Shown here in pieces: positions 41,861 to 53,145 of a stretch of DNA of 64,000 nt. The position numbers and the translations under genes are program-made. The DNA comes from Serratia nematodiphila DZ0503SBS1 (lineage in GTDB: Bacteria; Pseudomonadota; Gammaproteobacteria; Enterobacterales; Enterobacteriaceae). Numbering within the stretch: position 1 is the first letter of the stretch; every line of letters starts with the position of its first letter. The stretch lies in NCBI RefSeq assembly GCF_000738675.1, contig NZ_JPUX01000001.1, forward strand, positions 620,001-684,000. Direction: 5' to 3'. A model generated the notes under the pieces. The model was given only the letters and a program-made list of their open reading frames with translations. It ran no database searches and was not told the origin of the DNA.

Positions 41861-42832
41861 TTAAAAATCGCGTTGTACCGCCAAATGGGCCAAGCCCTCC
41901 AGCGCTGTACGGTGCTCTGATGCCGGCAAGACCTGCAGCGCGGCGATCGCCTTATCGGCTTCTTCCTCGGCGCGTTTGCGGGTGTATTCCAGCGAACCGC
42001 ATTGCTGCATCGCCTGCAGCACCGCCTCCAGCAGGTGGCGGCCGTTACCTTGCTCAATCGCGCCGCGGATCATGTCACGCTGGGCGTCGTCGCCGTTGTG
42101 CATCGCGTGCAGCAGCGGCAGGGTCGGTTTCCCTTCGTTCAGATCGTCGCCGGTGTTTTTGCCCAGCGTGCTGCCGTCGGCGCTGTAGTCGAGCAGATCG
42201 TCGATCAGCTGGAAAGCGGTGCCGAGGTAGCGGCCATAATCTTGCAGCGCCTGTTCTTGCTCAGCGCTGGCGCCGGACAGGATCGCCGACGATTGCGCCG
42301 CCGCTTCAAACAGACGGGCGGTTTTGCTGTAGATCACCCGCATATAACTTTCTTCGCTGATGTCGGGATCGTGCACGTTCATCAACTGCAGCACTTCACC
42401 TTCGGCGATGACGTTGACCGCTTCCGACATCAGCGCCAGCACGCGCAGGGATTCCAGGCTGGTCATCATCTGGAAGGCGCGGGTATAGATAAAGTCGCCG
42501 ACCAGCACGCTGGCGGCGTTGCCGAACGCCGCGTTGGCGGTGGCTTTGCCGCGGCGCATGTCCGACTCGTCGACGACGTCGTCATGCAACAACGTGGCGG
42601 TATGAATGAATTCGATCAGGGCGGCTACGGTGACGTGCTTGTTGCCTTCGTAGCCCAACGCCCGCGCCGCCAGGACGGCGATCATCGGCCGGATGCGCTT
42701 ACCGCCACCGCTGATAATGTAATAGCCAAGCTGATTGATGAGCGTGACATCGGAATTCAGCTGTTCGAGAATTGTTGCGTTCACGGCCGCCATATCTTGC
42801 GCGGTTAACTCGGTAATTTGCTCTAGGTTCAT
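41861..42832 (-). CDS. ispB: Octaprenyl diphosphate synthase IspB
   Basis: 323 residues, as in E. coli. Trans-prenyltransferase with the two Asp-rich motifs, DDVVDESDMRRG and DDLLDYSADG. Makes the side chain of ubiquinone and menaquinone. The ATG at 42832 gives MNLEQITELTAQDMAAVNA, matching E. coli; upstream in-frame ATG would add 17 unrelated residues. Divergent from rplU. Confidence 0.97.
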   Translation of the reverse strand: MNLEQITELTAQDMAAVNATILEQLNSDVTLINQLGYYIISGGGKRIRPMIAVLAARALGYEGNKHVTVAALIEFIHTATLLHDDVVDESDMRRGKATANAAFGNAASVLVGDFIYTRAFQMMTSLESLRVLALMSEAVNVIAEGEVLQLMNVHDPDISEESYMRVIYSKTARLFEAAAQSSAILSGASAEQEQALQDYGRYLGTAFQLIDDLLDYSADGSTLGKNTGDDLNEGKPTLPLLHAMHNGDDAQRDMIRGAIEQGNGRHLLEAVLQAMQQCGSLEYTRKRAEEEADKAIAALQVLPASEHRTALEGLAHLAVQRDF

Positions 42833-43000
42833 TGTGTTTTTTTCAGCTGTGTTTCTCTTCACCGCGTTGAGATCGCTGCTCACATCGGTACATGGCGGTA
42901 ACTGTCCCTATGATTGTACTTGAAAAACGGTTCAGATAAACGCCACGAAAGAAACTGCGCTTTTTTTCTTCTTTTTTCTCCTTCTGGTCTTATTCTGCTC

Positions 43001-43029
43001 TTGTCATGCGCCGCTTTTTTGCGTAGAAT
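43001..43029 (+). promoter_or_regulatory. Sigma-70 promoter of rplU-rpmA
   Basis: TTGTCA, 17 bases, TAGAAT, then a GC-rich discriminator (TCGCGCCC) typical of growth-rate and ppGpp-controlled ribosomal promoters; 73 bases of leader before rplU. Confidence 0.85.
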
Positions 43030-43045
43030 TCGCGCCCTATTGTGA

Positions 43046-43414
<369 letters not shown>

Positions 43415-43419
43415 GTTAG

Positions 43420-43689
<270 letters not shown>

Positions 43690-43716
43690 TTTTTCGAGCC
43701 TTACGAAATAGATGTA

Positions 43717-43745
43717 AGCCCCGCAATTCGTTGCGGGGCTTTTTA
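43717..43745 (+). terminator. Intrinsic terminator after rpmA
   Basis: Perfect 10-base stem AGCCCCGCAA/TTGCGGGGCT with a TTCG tetraloop and TTTTA tail. Confidence 0.95.
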
Positions 43746-43794
43746 CATTTATGGGTTGCCTGAGGGCAGGCCCGTCAGCGTTGGCGAAGGTGAT

Positions 43795-44766
43795 ATGGAT
43801 ACGAAGCAGCAGGTCGGCGTTGGTATTTCTTTGGCGTTAACCACGGCGGTTTGCTGGGGCGCGTTGCCGATCGCGATGAAAGAAGTGTTGGTGGTGATGG
43901 AGCCGTTTACCGTTGTCTGGTATCGCTTTACCATGGCCGCCATCGGTTTGGGCGTGATCCTTGCGGTGCGCGGCAAGCTGCCGCCGCTGACGATGTTCCG
44001 CCAGCCGCGTTGGCTGCTGCTGTTGGCGATCGCGACGGCGGGGCTGCTGGGCAACTTTGTGTTCTTCAGCTCCTCGCTGCAATACCTTAGCCCGACGGCG
44101 TCGCAGGTGATTGGCCAGCTGTCGCCAGTCGGTATGATGTTCGCCAGCGTGCTGATTTTAAAAGAACGCATGCGCATCACCCAGGTCATTGGCGCCCTGA
44201 TGCTGATTTGCGGGCTGATGCTGTTTTTCAACGTCAGTCTGATAGAGATCTTCACCCGGCTGACGGACTACACGCTGGGCGTCATGCTGGGCGTGTGTGC
44301 GGCGATGGTCTGGGTGAGCTATGGCGTGGCGCAGAAGGTGTTGCTGCGCCGGCTGGCTTCGCCGCAGATCCTGGTTATGTTGTACACTTTATGTGCGATT
44401 GCGTTGTTCCCTCTGGCCAAACCCGAGGTGATTTTCCAGCTTAGCGGCTGGCAATTGGCGTGCCTGCTGTTTTGCGGCGCCAACACGCTGATCGGCTATG
44501 GTGCGCTGGCAGAAGCGATGGCGCGCTGGCAGGCGGCGCAGGTGAGCGCGTTGGTTACGCTGACCCCGCTGTTTACCCTGCTGTTTTCAGATTTATTGGC
44601 GCTGGCTTGGCCCCAGGCATTCGCCATGCCGACGCTGAACATCGTCGGCTATGTCGGTGCGTTTGTGGTTGTGGCGGGCGCCATGTTTTCCGCAATTGGT
44701 CACCGGTGGTGGCCGCGACGGGCAGATCCCCCCCTGGTTGCTCCTTTGAAGCAGCCCGGTGAATGA
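43795..44766 (+). CDS. yhbE: EamA/DMT-family inner-membrane transporter YhbE
   Basis: 323 residues with ten predicted membrane helices in two EamA repeats (about residues 9-145 and 155-295), nearly collinear with E. coli YhbE. Substrate unknown. The start at 43795 (MDTKQQVGVGISLALTTAVCWG region, GAAGG just upstream) is preferred to an earlier GTG/ATG reading with a polar leader. Sixteen bases before obgE, so the two are probably co-transcribed. Confidence 0.93.
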   Translation: MDTKQQVGVGISLALTTAVCWGALPIAMKEVLVVMEPFTVVWYRFTMAAIGLGVILAVRGKLPPLTMFRQPRWLLLLAIATAGLLGNFVFFSSSLQYLSPTASQVIGQLSPVGMMFASVLILKERMRITQVIGALMLICGLMLFFNVSLIEIFTRLTDYTLGVMLGVCAAMVWVSYGVAQKVLLRRLASPQILVMLYTLCAIALFPLAKPEVIFQLSGWQLACLLFCGANTLIGYGALAEAMARWQAAQVSALVTLTPLFTLLFSDLLALAWPQAFAMPTLNIVGYVGAFVVVAGAMFSAIGHRWWPRRADPPLVAPLKQPGE

Positions 44767-44782
44767 TTTACGGAGACGGTAA

Positions 44783-45955
<1,173 letters not shown>

Positions 45956-45965
45956 TTCGGTGATA

Positions 45966-45990
45966 AAGGGCTCAGCAACGCTGGGCCCTT
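45966..45990. terminator. Terminator between obgE and pmrB
   Basis: 11-base stem AAGGGCTCAGC/GCTGGGCCCTT with one wobble pair and an AAC loop. It lies between convergent genes, ends next to the pmrB stop, and has a modest T-rich flank on the plus strand. Confidence 0.75.
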
Positions 45991-45991
45991 A

Positions 45992-47053
45992 TTATTTGAG
46001 CGCCTTTTCCGGCAGCCAGCACTGGGCATTCAGGCCGCGCGCATCGCGGCGGTTTTCCAGCGTCAAACGCCCCTGGTGCAGTTGCGCGATGCGGATCACG
46101 ATATTCAGGCCCAGTCCGCTGCCGCCGTAGCGTTGATCCATGCGGCGAAACGCCTGCGTCAGCTCCCCGACCATCTCTTCCTTGATCCCCGGGCCATCGT
46201 CGATGACCTGCAGCAGATAGCCGTTGTCTTGCGGCGTTAACCGCACCTGTATCGCGCCGCCTTCCGGGCCGTAACGGTGAGCGTTTTCGACCAGGTTGCG
46301 CAGCAGCAGCCGCAGCAACACCGGATCGCCGTTCACTGTGGCAGCAGCCGGCAATTGCCAGCCCAGCGTCTGCCCGCGTTGGGCGGCCATTTCGTCGAGC
46401 TCTTCGCGCAGCGGCTGGATCACATCGGCCACCCAATCGAAATGCTGATAATGGCCGCTGGCGAAGTCTTGCCCGGCGCGCGACAGCATCAGCAACTGCT
46501 CGACGGTATGCATCAGCTGATCGATGCGGGCGATCAGCGCCTGGCTGCCCTTGACGCCCTGTTTTTCCATCAATTCCAGATGCAGGCGGATGCCGGCCAG
46601 CGGCGTGCGCAGTTCGTGGGCGGCGTCGGCGGTGAACAGGCGTTCCTGTTGAATGGTGTTGTCCAACCGTGAGAACAGCTGATTGAGCGCATTGGTGACG
46701 GCCACCATTTCCTGGCTATCGCTGGTGATCGGCAGCGGCGTCAGGTTATCGGCAGAGCGCTTTTCCAGCCGCTGCTGCAGTTGGTTGAGTGGGCGGATGA
46801 TCCAGCTGATAGCCCAGAATGACGCCAACAGGGTGACGATCATCATGATCAGCGAAGGCGCCAACAGCGATGCGATGGCCTCGGCGATCTCGGTATCGAC
46901 GCGTTCGGTACGCACTTTGGCGGACAGGGTTTCGTCCACCAGGAAGCTGATCTGCTCCTGGCTTTCGTGCCACAGCCAGAAGGCGCTGATGAGTTGCGTG
47001 ACCAGCAGGATCAGCGCCAGCATCAGCAGCAGGCGGCGGCGCATGCTGATCAT
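45992..47053 (-). CDS. pmrB: Two-component sensor kinase PmrB (BasS)
   Basis: 353 residues. Membrane helix 1 (about 8-26), a short periplasmic loop with two ExxE motifs (residues 30-33 and 55-58) that bind Fe3+ in Salmonella PmrB, membrane helix 2 (about 62-82), HAMP, phospho-acceptor motif AAHELRTPLAG, and ATPase N-box NLVENAHRYG with later GxG motifs (DDGPGI, GSGLGLNI). Senses iron, acid or cationic peptides and drives lipid A modification. Its start overlaps the pmrA stop by four bases. The loop resembles Salmonella PmrB strongly, so I favour PmrB over QseC-type sensors. Confidence 0.9.
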   Translation of the reverse strand: MISMRRRLLLMLALILLVTQLISAFWLWHESQEQISFLVDETLSAKVRTERVDTEIAEAIASLLAPSLIMMIVTLLASFWAISWIIRPLNQLQQRLEKRSADNLTPLPITSDSQEMVAVTNALNQLFSRLDNTIQQERLFTADAAHELRTPLAGIRLHLELMEKQGVKGSQALIARIDQLMHTVEQLLMLSRAGQDFASGHYQHFDWVADVIQPLREELDEMAAQRGQTLGWQLPAAATVNGDPVLLRLLLRNLVENAHRYGPEGGAIQVRLTPQDNGYLLQVIDDGPGIKEEMVGELTQAFRRMDQRYGGSGLGLNIVIRIAQLHQGRLTLENRRDARGLNAQCWLPEKALK

Positions 47054-47712
47054 GACGAGGGTTCCAGGCGGTAGCCGATGCCGCGCACGGTGCGGATGCG
47101 ATCCTTGCCCAGTTTGCGGCGCAGGTTGTGGATATGCACTTCCAGGGTGTTGGAACCTAAATCATCTTGCCAGGTGTAGAGATCCTGCTGCAGGAGTTCG
47201 CGGTTGACCGTCTGCCCGGCACGCATGATCAGGCGCGCCAGAATGGCGAACTCTTTCGGCGTGACCTCCACCGGCTGCTGTTGCAGATAGACCTGCTGGC
47301 TGGAGAGATTCAACTGCAGGTCATCCACCTGCATCAGATTGTCGCTGTGGCCCTGGTAGCGCCGCAGGAGCGCGCGCACGCGCGCCTGCAGCTCAACCAG
47401 CGCGAAGGGTTTGACCAGGTAGTCGTCGGCGCCGGCGTCCAGCCCATCGACGCGATCTTCCAGGGCGTCGCGGGCGGTCAGGATCAGCACCGGCAGATCG
47501 ATCTGCTGGCGGCGCCACTGCCGCAGCAGCGCTGCGCCGTCCATGTCCGGCAGGCCGAGATCCAGGATCACCATGCTGTATTGGCTGGTGATGAGCAGGC
47601 TGCCGGCCTCCGCCGCCGTGGCGGCGCAGTCGCAGACGTAACCCTCGCCGGTCAGCGCCAACGCCAGCCCTTGTTGCAGCAGTTCATCATCTTCAACGAC
47701 CAGCAGCTTCAT
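47050..47712 (-). CDS. pmrA: Response regulator PmrA (BasR)
   Basis: 220 residues, OmpR family. Receiver domain with acidic pocket VEDDELL, phospho-acceptor Asp in LDLGLPDMDG and Lys in LVKPFAL; C-terminal winged helix with NTLEVHIHNLRRKLG and IRTVRGIGYRL. Eight bases after dacB on the same strand and overlapping pmrB, so dacB-pmrA-pmrB forms one transcription unit. Known PmrA targets include arn and ept lipid A genes, none of which is in the window. Confidence 0.92.
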   Translation of the reverse strand: MKLLVVEDDELLQQGLALALTGEGYVCDCAATAAEAGSLLITSQYSMVILDLGLPDMDGAALLRQWRRQQIDLPVLILTARDALEDRVDGLDAGADDYLVKPFALVELQARVRALLRRYQGHSDNLMQVDDLQLNLSSQQVYLQQQPVEVTPKEFAILARLIMRAGQTVNRELLQQDLYTWQDDLGSNTLEVHIHNLRRKLGKDRIRTVRGIGYRLEPSS

Positions 47713-47720
47713 GGCGATCC

Positions 47721-49154
47721 TCAGTTGTTTTGGTAAATATCCCGATACAGGCGGCTTTCGAAACGCACCAGCGGCGCGCGGCGCTGTTTCTGATCTTCCG
47801 GCGGCACGGCGTAGCCGGAGAGATACTGCACGAAGGCCATGCGCTGGCCGCTGGCGGTAGTGATGAAGCCCGCCAGGTTATAGACGCCCTGCAGCGCGCC
47901 GGTCTTGGCCGACACCTTGCCGTCTACGCCGGCCTCATGCAGGCCGCCGCGGTAGCGCAGGGTGCCGTCATAGCCGGACAGCGGCAGCATCGAGATAAAG
48001 TTCAGCTCGTTGTCGTGCTGCGCGATGTACTGCAGCGCCTGCATCATGGTCGCCGGGGCCAGCAGGTTGTGGCGCGACAGGCCGGAACCGTCGGCGATGA
48101 TGGTGTTGCCCAGATCGATGCCGGCCTTCTGGCGCAGCACCTGCCGTACCGCATCGGAACCGGCTCGCCAGGTGCCCGGCACGCCGAAGCGTTCGTGGCC
48201 GATGGTGCGGAAGACGGTATCGGCGATCATGTTGTCCGATTTCTTCAGCATGATTTTCAACAGATCGTGCAGCGGCGCCGACTGGGTTTGCGCGATCACC
48301 GTGCCGGTGATGCCGGGGCGCGTCTGGCGTTTCAAATGCCCGTCGATCTGGATGTCGGCCTGCTTCAGCTCGTCTTTCAGGATGGCGCCCGCATAGCTGG
48401 CACCGTCCTGGATGGCGAAGGCCAGCGGCAGCGGTTCGCTGCGCTGCGTCAGACAGCCGGTCAGGGTAAAGCGGTTCAGCTCGCCCGGCACCACGTCCAG
48501 CTCGCAGTACTGCGCGTCTGCCGAGCCGCGCGCCAGGGTGCGCACCTGGCTAAACATATTAACCGGATAATAGGAGGCGACGCGGATAAACGCCATGTCG
48601 CCCGGATTCGGCGCGCTGTACAGCGAGACCGAGAAACAGTTGCGATCGACAATGGCGGCGGCCGGCGGCGCGCTGAAGCACTGCGTCAGATCGTTCCACG
48701 GCCAGCCGGGCGCCTTGTCATGGCTGGCGAAGACCGAGGTATCGACCAGCACGTCGCCGCTGATTTTGCGCACGCCCTGCTTTTTCAGAACGGCCACCAT
48801 ATTGCGCAGGCTCTGGCGTTTGAAGGTCGGATCGCCGCTGAAGCGGGCGATCAGGTTGCCGCGCAGCACGCCGTCGCGGATATCACCCTGGCTCTCCAGC
48901 GTGGTGGTGAAACGGTAATCGGGCCCGAGTTGCAGCAATGCCGCCAGCGCCGTCAGCACTTTTTGGGTACTGGCCGGCAGCGCCATTTGCTGAGAGTGGT
49001 AATCGATCGTCGGCGCACCGGCGCCGATCTTCTGAACGACCAGGGCAAGGTTGGCCCCATCAGGCAGATATTGTGTGTACTCTTCAACCGGGGCCGCATT
49101 CGCATTCAGAACAAATGCGCAAGCCAATGCACTGACAATTCGTGAAAAACGCAT
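47721..49154 (-). CDS. dacB: D-alanyl-D-alanine carboxypeptidase/endopeptidase PBP4
   Basis: 477 residues. Signal peptide (MRFSRIVSALACAFVLNANAA), active-site motif STQK at residues 62-65, SDN in MLKKSDNMIADTVF and KTG in SAKTGALQGVYN. The long insert between STQK and SDN is typical of PBP4. Cleaves peptidoglycan cross-links in the periplasm. On the minus strand TTTACT-N18-TAGTAT at 49188-49217 is a possible promoter. Divergent from greA and first gene of the dacB-pmrAB unit. Confidence 0.95.
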   Translation of the reverse strand: MRFSRIVSALACAFVLNANAAPVEEYTQYLPDGANLALVVQKIGAGAPTIDYHSQQMALPASTQKVLTALAALLQLGPDYRFTTTLESQGDIRDGVLRGNLIARFSGDPTFKRQSLRNMVAVLKKQGVRKISGDVLVDTSVFASHDKAPGWPWNDLTQCFSAPPAAAIVDRNCFSVSLYSAPNPGDMAFIRVASYYPVNMFSQVRTLARGSADAQYCELDVVPGELNRFTLTGCLTQRSEPLPLAFAIQDGASYAGAILKDELKQADIQIDGHLKRQTRPGITGTVIAQTQSAPLHDLLKIMLKKSDNMIADTVFRTIGHERFGVPGTWRAGSDAVRQVLRQKAGIDLGNTIIADGSGLSRHNLLAPATMMQALQYIAQHDNELNFISMLPLSGYDGTLRYRGGLHEAGVDGKVSAKTGALQGVYNLAGFITTASGQRMAFVQYLSGYAVPPEDQKQRRAPLVRFESRLYRDIYQNN

Positions 49155-49219
49155 AATCTCGGGATAACAGCTGGATAACGTGCCGTCATACTACGGTGCA
49201 ATCAGGGAAAAAGTAAACG

Positions 49220-49248
49220 ATGACCCTCAAGGAACTCTAGGCTAAAAT
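49220..49248 (+). promoter_or_regulatory. Candidate sigma-70 promoter for greA
   Basis: ATGACC, 17 bases, TAAAAT (5 of 6 at -10), with a leader of about 155 bases before greA. A long greA leader is also known in E. coli, where it yields the GraL RNA. Confidence 0.5.
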
Positions 49249-49410
49249 GCGTATCAAAATGCAAAACCGATCTTGGCTTGGGCTCCGTTCCGAGTCAGGT
49301 TTCTTTTGTTTGTCGCCTGGAGGCGGGGGGCGGTATGCCAACCGTGTTTTCATACGAATACGTCAGGATGACGGTTATTTGAACAGGAAAGATTTAGAGG
49401 TATTTATACG

Positions 49411-49887
49411 ATGAACCAAATTCCGATGACCTTGTTTGGCGCTGAAAAACTGCGCGAAGAGCTCGAATATCTGAAAAGCGTGCGCCGCCCGAAAATCATT
49501 GCGGATATCGCTGAAGCGCGTGAACACGGCGACTTGAAAGAAAATGCCGAGTACCATGCCGCCCGCGAGCAGCAGGGTTTCTGCGAAGGCCGCATTCAGG
49601 AAATCGAAGCCAAACTGTCCAATGCGCAGGTGATCGATATCACCAAGATGCCGAACACCGGCCGGGTGATCTTCGGCGCCACCGTATCGGTGATGAATCT
49701 GGACAGTGAAGAAGAAGTGACTTACCGCATCGTTGGCGACGATGAGGCCGATTTCAAGAAAAATCTGATTTCGGTAAACTCGCCGATGGCGCGCGGCCTG
49801 ATTGGCAAAGAGCAAGACGATGTGGTGGTGATCAAAACCCCAGGCGGCGACGTGGAATACGAGATCCTGAAGGTCGAGTATCTCTGA
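49411..49887 (+). CDS. greA: Transcript cleavage factor GreA
   Basis: 158 residues. N-terminal coiled coil whose acidic tip lies in [19 protein letters not shown] and a C-terminal FKBP-like domain. Enters the secondary channel of RNA polymerase and stimulates cleavage of backtracked RNA. Confidence 0.98.
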   Translation: MNQIPMTLFGAEKLREELEYLKSVRRPKIIADIAEAREHGDLKENAEYHAAREQQGFCEGRIQEIEAKLSNAQVIDITKMPNTGRVIFGATVSVMNLDSEEEVTYRIVGDDEADFKKNLISVNSPMARGLIGKEQDDVVVIKTPGGDVEYEILKVEYL

Positions 49888-49933
49888 TCGAGGCCGTTGG
49901 TCATTAATGCGCCAACGTTTTGTAAAGATAGGA

Positions 49934-49959
49934 AAAAGGCCGCAAGCGGCCTTTTATCT
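49934..49959. terminator. Terminator between greA and yhbY
   Basis: Perfect 10-base stem AAAAGGCCGC/GCGGCCTTTT with an AA loop; A- and T-runs allow both directions. Confidence 0.93.
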
Positions 49960-49999
49960 TGGTCAGGCGCATGGCACCTTTTCGTTAACCTGATGGTTA

Positions 50000-50293
50000 T
50001 TAACGCGGTAGACTGATCTTGCGCTCTTTCGACGGGCGGTAAAGAATAAGCGTACTGCCGATAACTTGCACATTGCAGGCGCCCGTTTCACGCACGATAG
50101 CGTCGGCGATCAGGGTCTTGGTTTCGCGATCTTCAGCGGCGATTTTTACCTTGATCAGCTCATGATGCTCCAGAGCCTGTTCAATTTCAGCCAGCACCCC
50201 TTCGGTAAGACCGTTATTGCCCAGCATCACCACCGGTTTTAACGGATGCGCCAGGCCTTTCAGGTGCTGTTTTTGTTTATTATTCAGATTCAT
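50000..50293 (-). CDS. yhbY: Ribosome assembly RNA-binding protein YhbY
   Basis: 97 residues: a single CRM (CRS1-YhbY) domain with the GNNGLTEGVL loop of the GxxG type and the KVKIAAEDRETK strand. Binds pre-50S particles. Divergent from rlmE, as in E. coli. Confidence 0.95.
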   Translation of the reverse strand: MNLNNKQKQHLKGLAHPLKPVVMLGNNGLTEGVLAEIEQALEHHELIKVKIAAEDRETKTLIADAIVRETGACNVQVIGSTLILYRPSKERKISLPR

Positions 50294-50436
50294 TGTCTTT
50301 TTTGCTTAAGTTGGGATTGAAAACGGTACATTCTACCGCCATCTCATGTATATCACCAAATCGGTCTTCACCGGTGTGAGTCTACGTGAGCAGCGACCCT
50401 GACATAAGACTCTTTTTATGATAGTTGGAAAACGAG

Positions 50437-51066
50437 ATGGCTAATAAAAAGCGTTCGGCTAGCTCCAGTCGCTGGTTACAAGAACACTTTAGCGATAAAT
50501 ATGTACAGCAGGCGCAGAAAAAGGGACTGCGTTCCCGTGCCTGGTTTAAACTTGATGAAATACAGCAGAGCGACAAACTGTTCAAACCGGGCATGACCGT
50601 GGTTGACCTGGGCGCCGCACCGGGCGGCTGGTCGCAGTATGTGGTCACCCAAATCGGCGGTACCGGGCGCATCATCGCCTGTGATATTTTGCCAATGGAT
50701 CCTATCGTTGGCGTCGATTTCCTTCAGGGCGATTTTCGTGATGAACTGGTGCTGAAGGCACTGTTGGAACGAGTAGGCGAGAGTAAGGTTCAGGTGGTCA
50801 TGTCCGATATGGCCCCGAATATGAGTGGCACCCCGGCGGTCGATATTCCAAGGTCGATGTATCTGGTGGAGTTGGCGCTGGATATGTGTCGTGATGTCCT
50901 CGCACCAGGCGGAAGTTTCCTGGTGAAGGTGTTCCAGGGAGATGGCTTTGACGAGTACCTACGGGAAATTCGCTCCCTGTTTACGAAGGTTAAGATTCGT
51001 AAGCCAGACGCTTCCCGCGCCCGTTCGCGCGAAGTGTACATTGTAGCGACAGGGCGCAAACTGTAG
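50437..51066 (+). CDS. rlmE: 23S rRNA Um2552 2'-O-methyltransferase RlmE (FtsJ)
   Basis: 209 residues, the E. coli length with the ATG at 50437 ([18 protein letters not shown] region). SAM site [15 protein letters not shown] and the catalytic Lys-Asp-Lys-Glu set in [27 protein letters not shown] and REVYIVA. Methylates U2552 in the A-loop late in 50S assembly and is heat-shock induced with ftsH in E. coli. Confidence 0.97.
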   Translation: MANKKRSASSSRWLQEHFSDKYVQQAQKKGLRSRAWFKLDEIQQSDKLFKPGMTVVDLGAAPGGWSQYVVTQIGGTGRIIACDILPMDPIVGVDFLQGDFRDELVLKALLERVGESKVQVVMSDMAPNMSGTPAVDIPRSMYLVELALDMCRDVLAPGGSFLVKVFQGDGFDEYLREIRSLFTKVKIRKPDASRARSREVYIVATGRKL

Positions 51067-51113
51067 TACCCTAACGCTGTTTGTTAACACAGTTGTAAGA
51101 TGAGGTTAATCCC

Positions 51114-53054
51114 TTGAGTGACATGGCGAAAAACCTAATTCTCTGGTTAGTCATCGCGGTAGTGTTGATGTCTGTATTCCAGAGCTTTGGGCCCAGCGAG
51201 TCGAATGGCCGTAGGGTGGATTACTCTACCTTCATGTCCGAACTGACCCAGGACCAGGTTCGCGAAGCGCGAATCAACGGACGTGAAATTAACGTTACCA
51301 AGAAAGACAGTAACAAATACACGACCTACATCCCTGTCAACGATCCTAAGTTGCTGGATACGTTGTTAACGAAGAATGTGAAAGTTGTCGGCGAGCCGCC
51401 TGAAGAGCCGAGCCTGCTGGCTTCTATCTTTATCTCTTGGTTCCCGATGCTGTTGCTGATCGGGGTCTGGATCTTCTTTATGCGGCAAATGCAGGGCGGC
51501 GGCGGCAAGGGCGCGATGTCCTTCGGCAAGAGCAAGGCCCGCATGCTGACGGAAGACCAGATCAAGACCACTTTCGCCGATGTTGCCGGGTGTGACGAAG
51601 CGAAAGAAGAGGTGAGCGAACTGGTGGAATACCTGCGCGAACCGAGCCGTTTCCAGAAGCTGGGCGGCAAGATCCCGAAAGGCGTGCTGATGGTTGGCCC
51701 GCCGGGGACCGGTAAAACGCTGTTGGCGAAAGCGATCGCCGGCGAAGCGAAGGTACCGTTCTTCACCATTTCCGGTTCCGACTTCGTCGAAATGTTCGTC
51801 GGCGTGGGTGCATCTCGCGTGCGCGACATGTTCGAACAAGCGAAGAAAGCCGCGCCGTGCATCATCTTCATCGATGAAATCGACGCCGTCGGTCGCCAGC
51901 GAGGCGCCGGCCTGGGTGGCGGTCACGATGAGCGTGAGCAGACCCTGAACCAGATGCTGGTTGAGATGGACGGTTTCGAAGGCAACGAGGGCATCATCGT
52001 CATCGCGGCCACCAACCGTCCGGACGTGCTTGACCCCGCGCTGCTGCGCCCAGGCCGTTTCGACCGTCAGGTCGTGGTCGGGCTGCCGGACGTGCGTGGC
52101 CGCGAGCAGATCCTGAAGGTGCACATGCGCCGCGTGCCGTTGGCGGCCGACATCGACGCCTCCGTCATTGCGCGCGGTACGCCGGGCTTCTCCGGTGCCG
52201 ATCTGGCCAACCTGGTCAACGAAGCGGCGCTGTTCGCCGCCCGCGGCAACAAGCGCGTGGTGTCGATGGTGGAGTTCGAGAAAGCCAAAGACAAGATCAT
52301 GATGGGGGCGGAACGCCGCTCCATGGTGATGACTGAAGCGCAGAAAGAGTCGACCGCGTATCACGAAGCGGGCCACGCCATCATTGGCCGCCTGGTTCCT
52401 GAACACGATCCGGTGCACAAGGTCACCATCATTCCTCGTGGTCGGGCGCTTGGCGTGACCTTCTTCCTGCCGGAAGGGGATGCGATCAGCGCCAGCCGTC
52501 AGAAGCTGGAGAGCCAAATCTCCACCCTGTATGGCGGTCGTCTGGCGGAAGAGATCATCTACGGGCCGGAAAAAGTCTCTACCGGTGCGTCGAACGATAT
52601 CAAAGTGGCGACCTCCATCGCCCGCAACATGGTGACCCAATGGGGCTTCTCCGAGAAGCTGGGGCCGCTGTTGTATGCGGAAGAAGAGGGCGAGGTGTTC
52701 CTGGGCCGTTCCGTGGCCAAGGCGAAGCACATGTCGGATGAAACCGCGCGTATCATCGACCAGGAAGTGAAGTCGCTGATCGAACGCAACTACACGCGTG
52801 CTCGCTCGCTGCTGATGGAAAACATGGACATCCTGCACTCGATGAAGGATGCGTTGATGAAGTATGAAACCATCGATGCGCCGCAGATCGACGATCTGAT
52901 GAACCGCAAAGACGTGCGTCCGCCGGCGGGCTGGGACGATGCGAACAAAGGCAACAGCTCCGACAACGGCGGCACCCCAAAAGCCCCGACGCCGGTAGAT
53001 GAGCCGCGCACCCCAACGCCGGGCAACACCATGTCCGAACAGCTCGACAAGTAA
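51114..53054 (+). CDS. ftsH: ATP-dependent zinc metalloprotease FtsH
   Basis: 646 residues. Two membrane helices (about 7-24 and 100-122) flank a periplasmic domain, then AAA+ domain (Walker A GPPGTGKT at 195-202; Walker [12 protein letters not shown]) and zinc protease (HEAGH with first His at 417). Degrades LpxC, sigma-32 and unassembled membrane proteins, modulated by HflKC. TTG at 51114 is chosen because GAGG lies eight bases upstream; ATG at 51123 (MAKN), the E. coli annotated start, lacks this spacing. Confidence 0.97.
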   Translation: MSDMAKNLILWLVIAVVLMSVFQSFGPSESNGRRVDYSTFMSELTQDQVREARINGREINVTKKDSNKYTTYIPVNDPKLLDTLLTKNVKVVGEPPEEPSLLASIFISWFPMLLLIGVWIFFMRQMQGGGGKGAMSFGKSKARMLTEDQIKTTFADVAGCDEAKEEVSELVEYLREPSRFQKLGGKIPKGVLMVGPPGTGKTLLAKAIAGEAKVPFFTISGSDFVEMFVGVGASRVRDMFEQAKKAAPCIIFIDEIDAVGRQRGAGLGGGHDEREQTLNQMLVEMDGFEGNEGIIVIAATNRPDVLDPALLRPGRFDRQVVVGLPDVRGREQILKVHMRRVPLAADIDASVIARGTPGFSGADLANLVNEAALFAARGNKRVVSMVEFEKAKDKIMMGAERRSMVMTEAQKESTAYHEAGHAIIGRLVPEHDPVHKVTIIPRGRALGVTFFLPEGDAISASRQKLESQISTLYGGRLAEEIIYGPEKVSTGASNDIKVATSIARNMVTQWGFSEKLGPLLYAEEEGEVFLGRSVAKAKHMSDETARIIDQEVKSLIERNYTRARSLLMENMDILHSMKDALMKYETIDAPQIDDLMNRKDVRPPAGWDDANKGNSSDNGGTPKAPTPVDEPRTPTPGNTMSEQLDK

Positions 53055-53075
53055 CAGCGGCTGTGTAATAACATC

Positions 53076-53102
53076 AAACCCCGGCATGCCGGGGTTTTTT
53101 TT
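53076..53102 (+). terminator. Intrinsic terminator after ftsH
   Basis: Perfect 10-base stem AAACCCCGGC/GCCGGGGTTT with a two-base loop and an extended T-run. Confidence 0.95.
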
Positions 53103-53145
53103 GCCCGGCGGGCAGTGAACCAGGCAACAGTAAGGTGGACCAACC

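Noticed and set aside
41767..42360. Plus-strand 197-codon frame overlapping the Mu-type gene and ispB antisense
   Set aside because: Begins inside another gene and continues antisense to ispB with Arg/Ala/Pro-rich composition; no ribosome-binding site.
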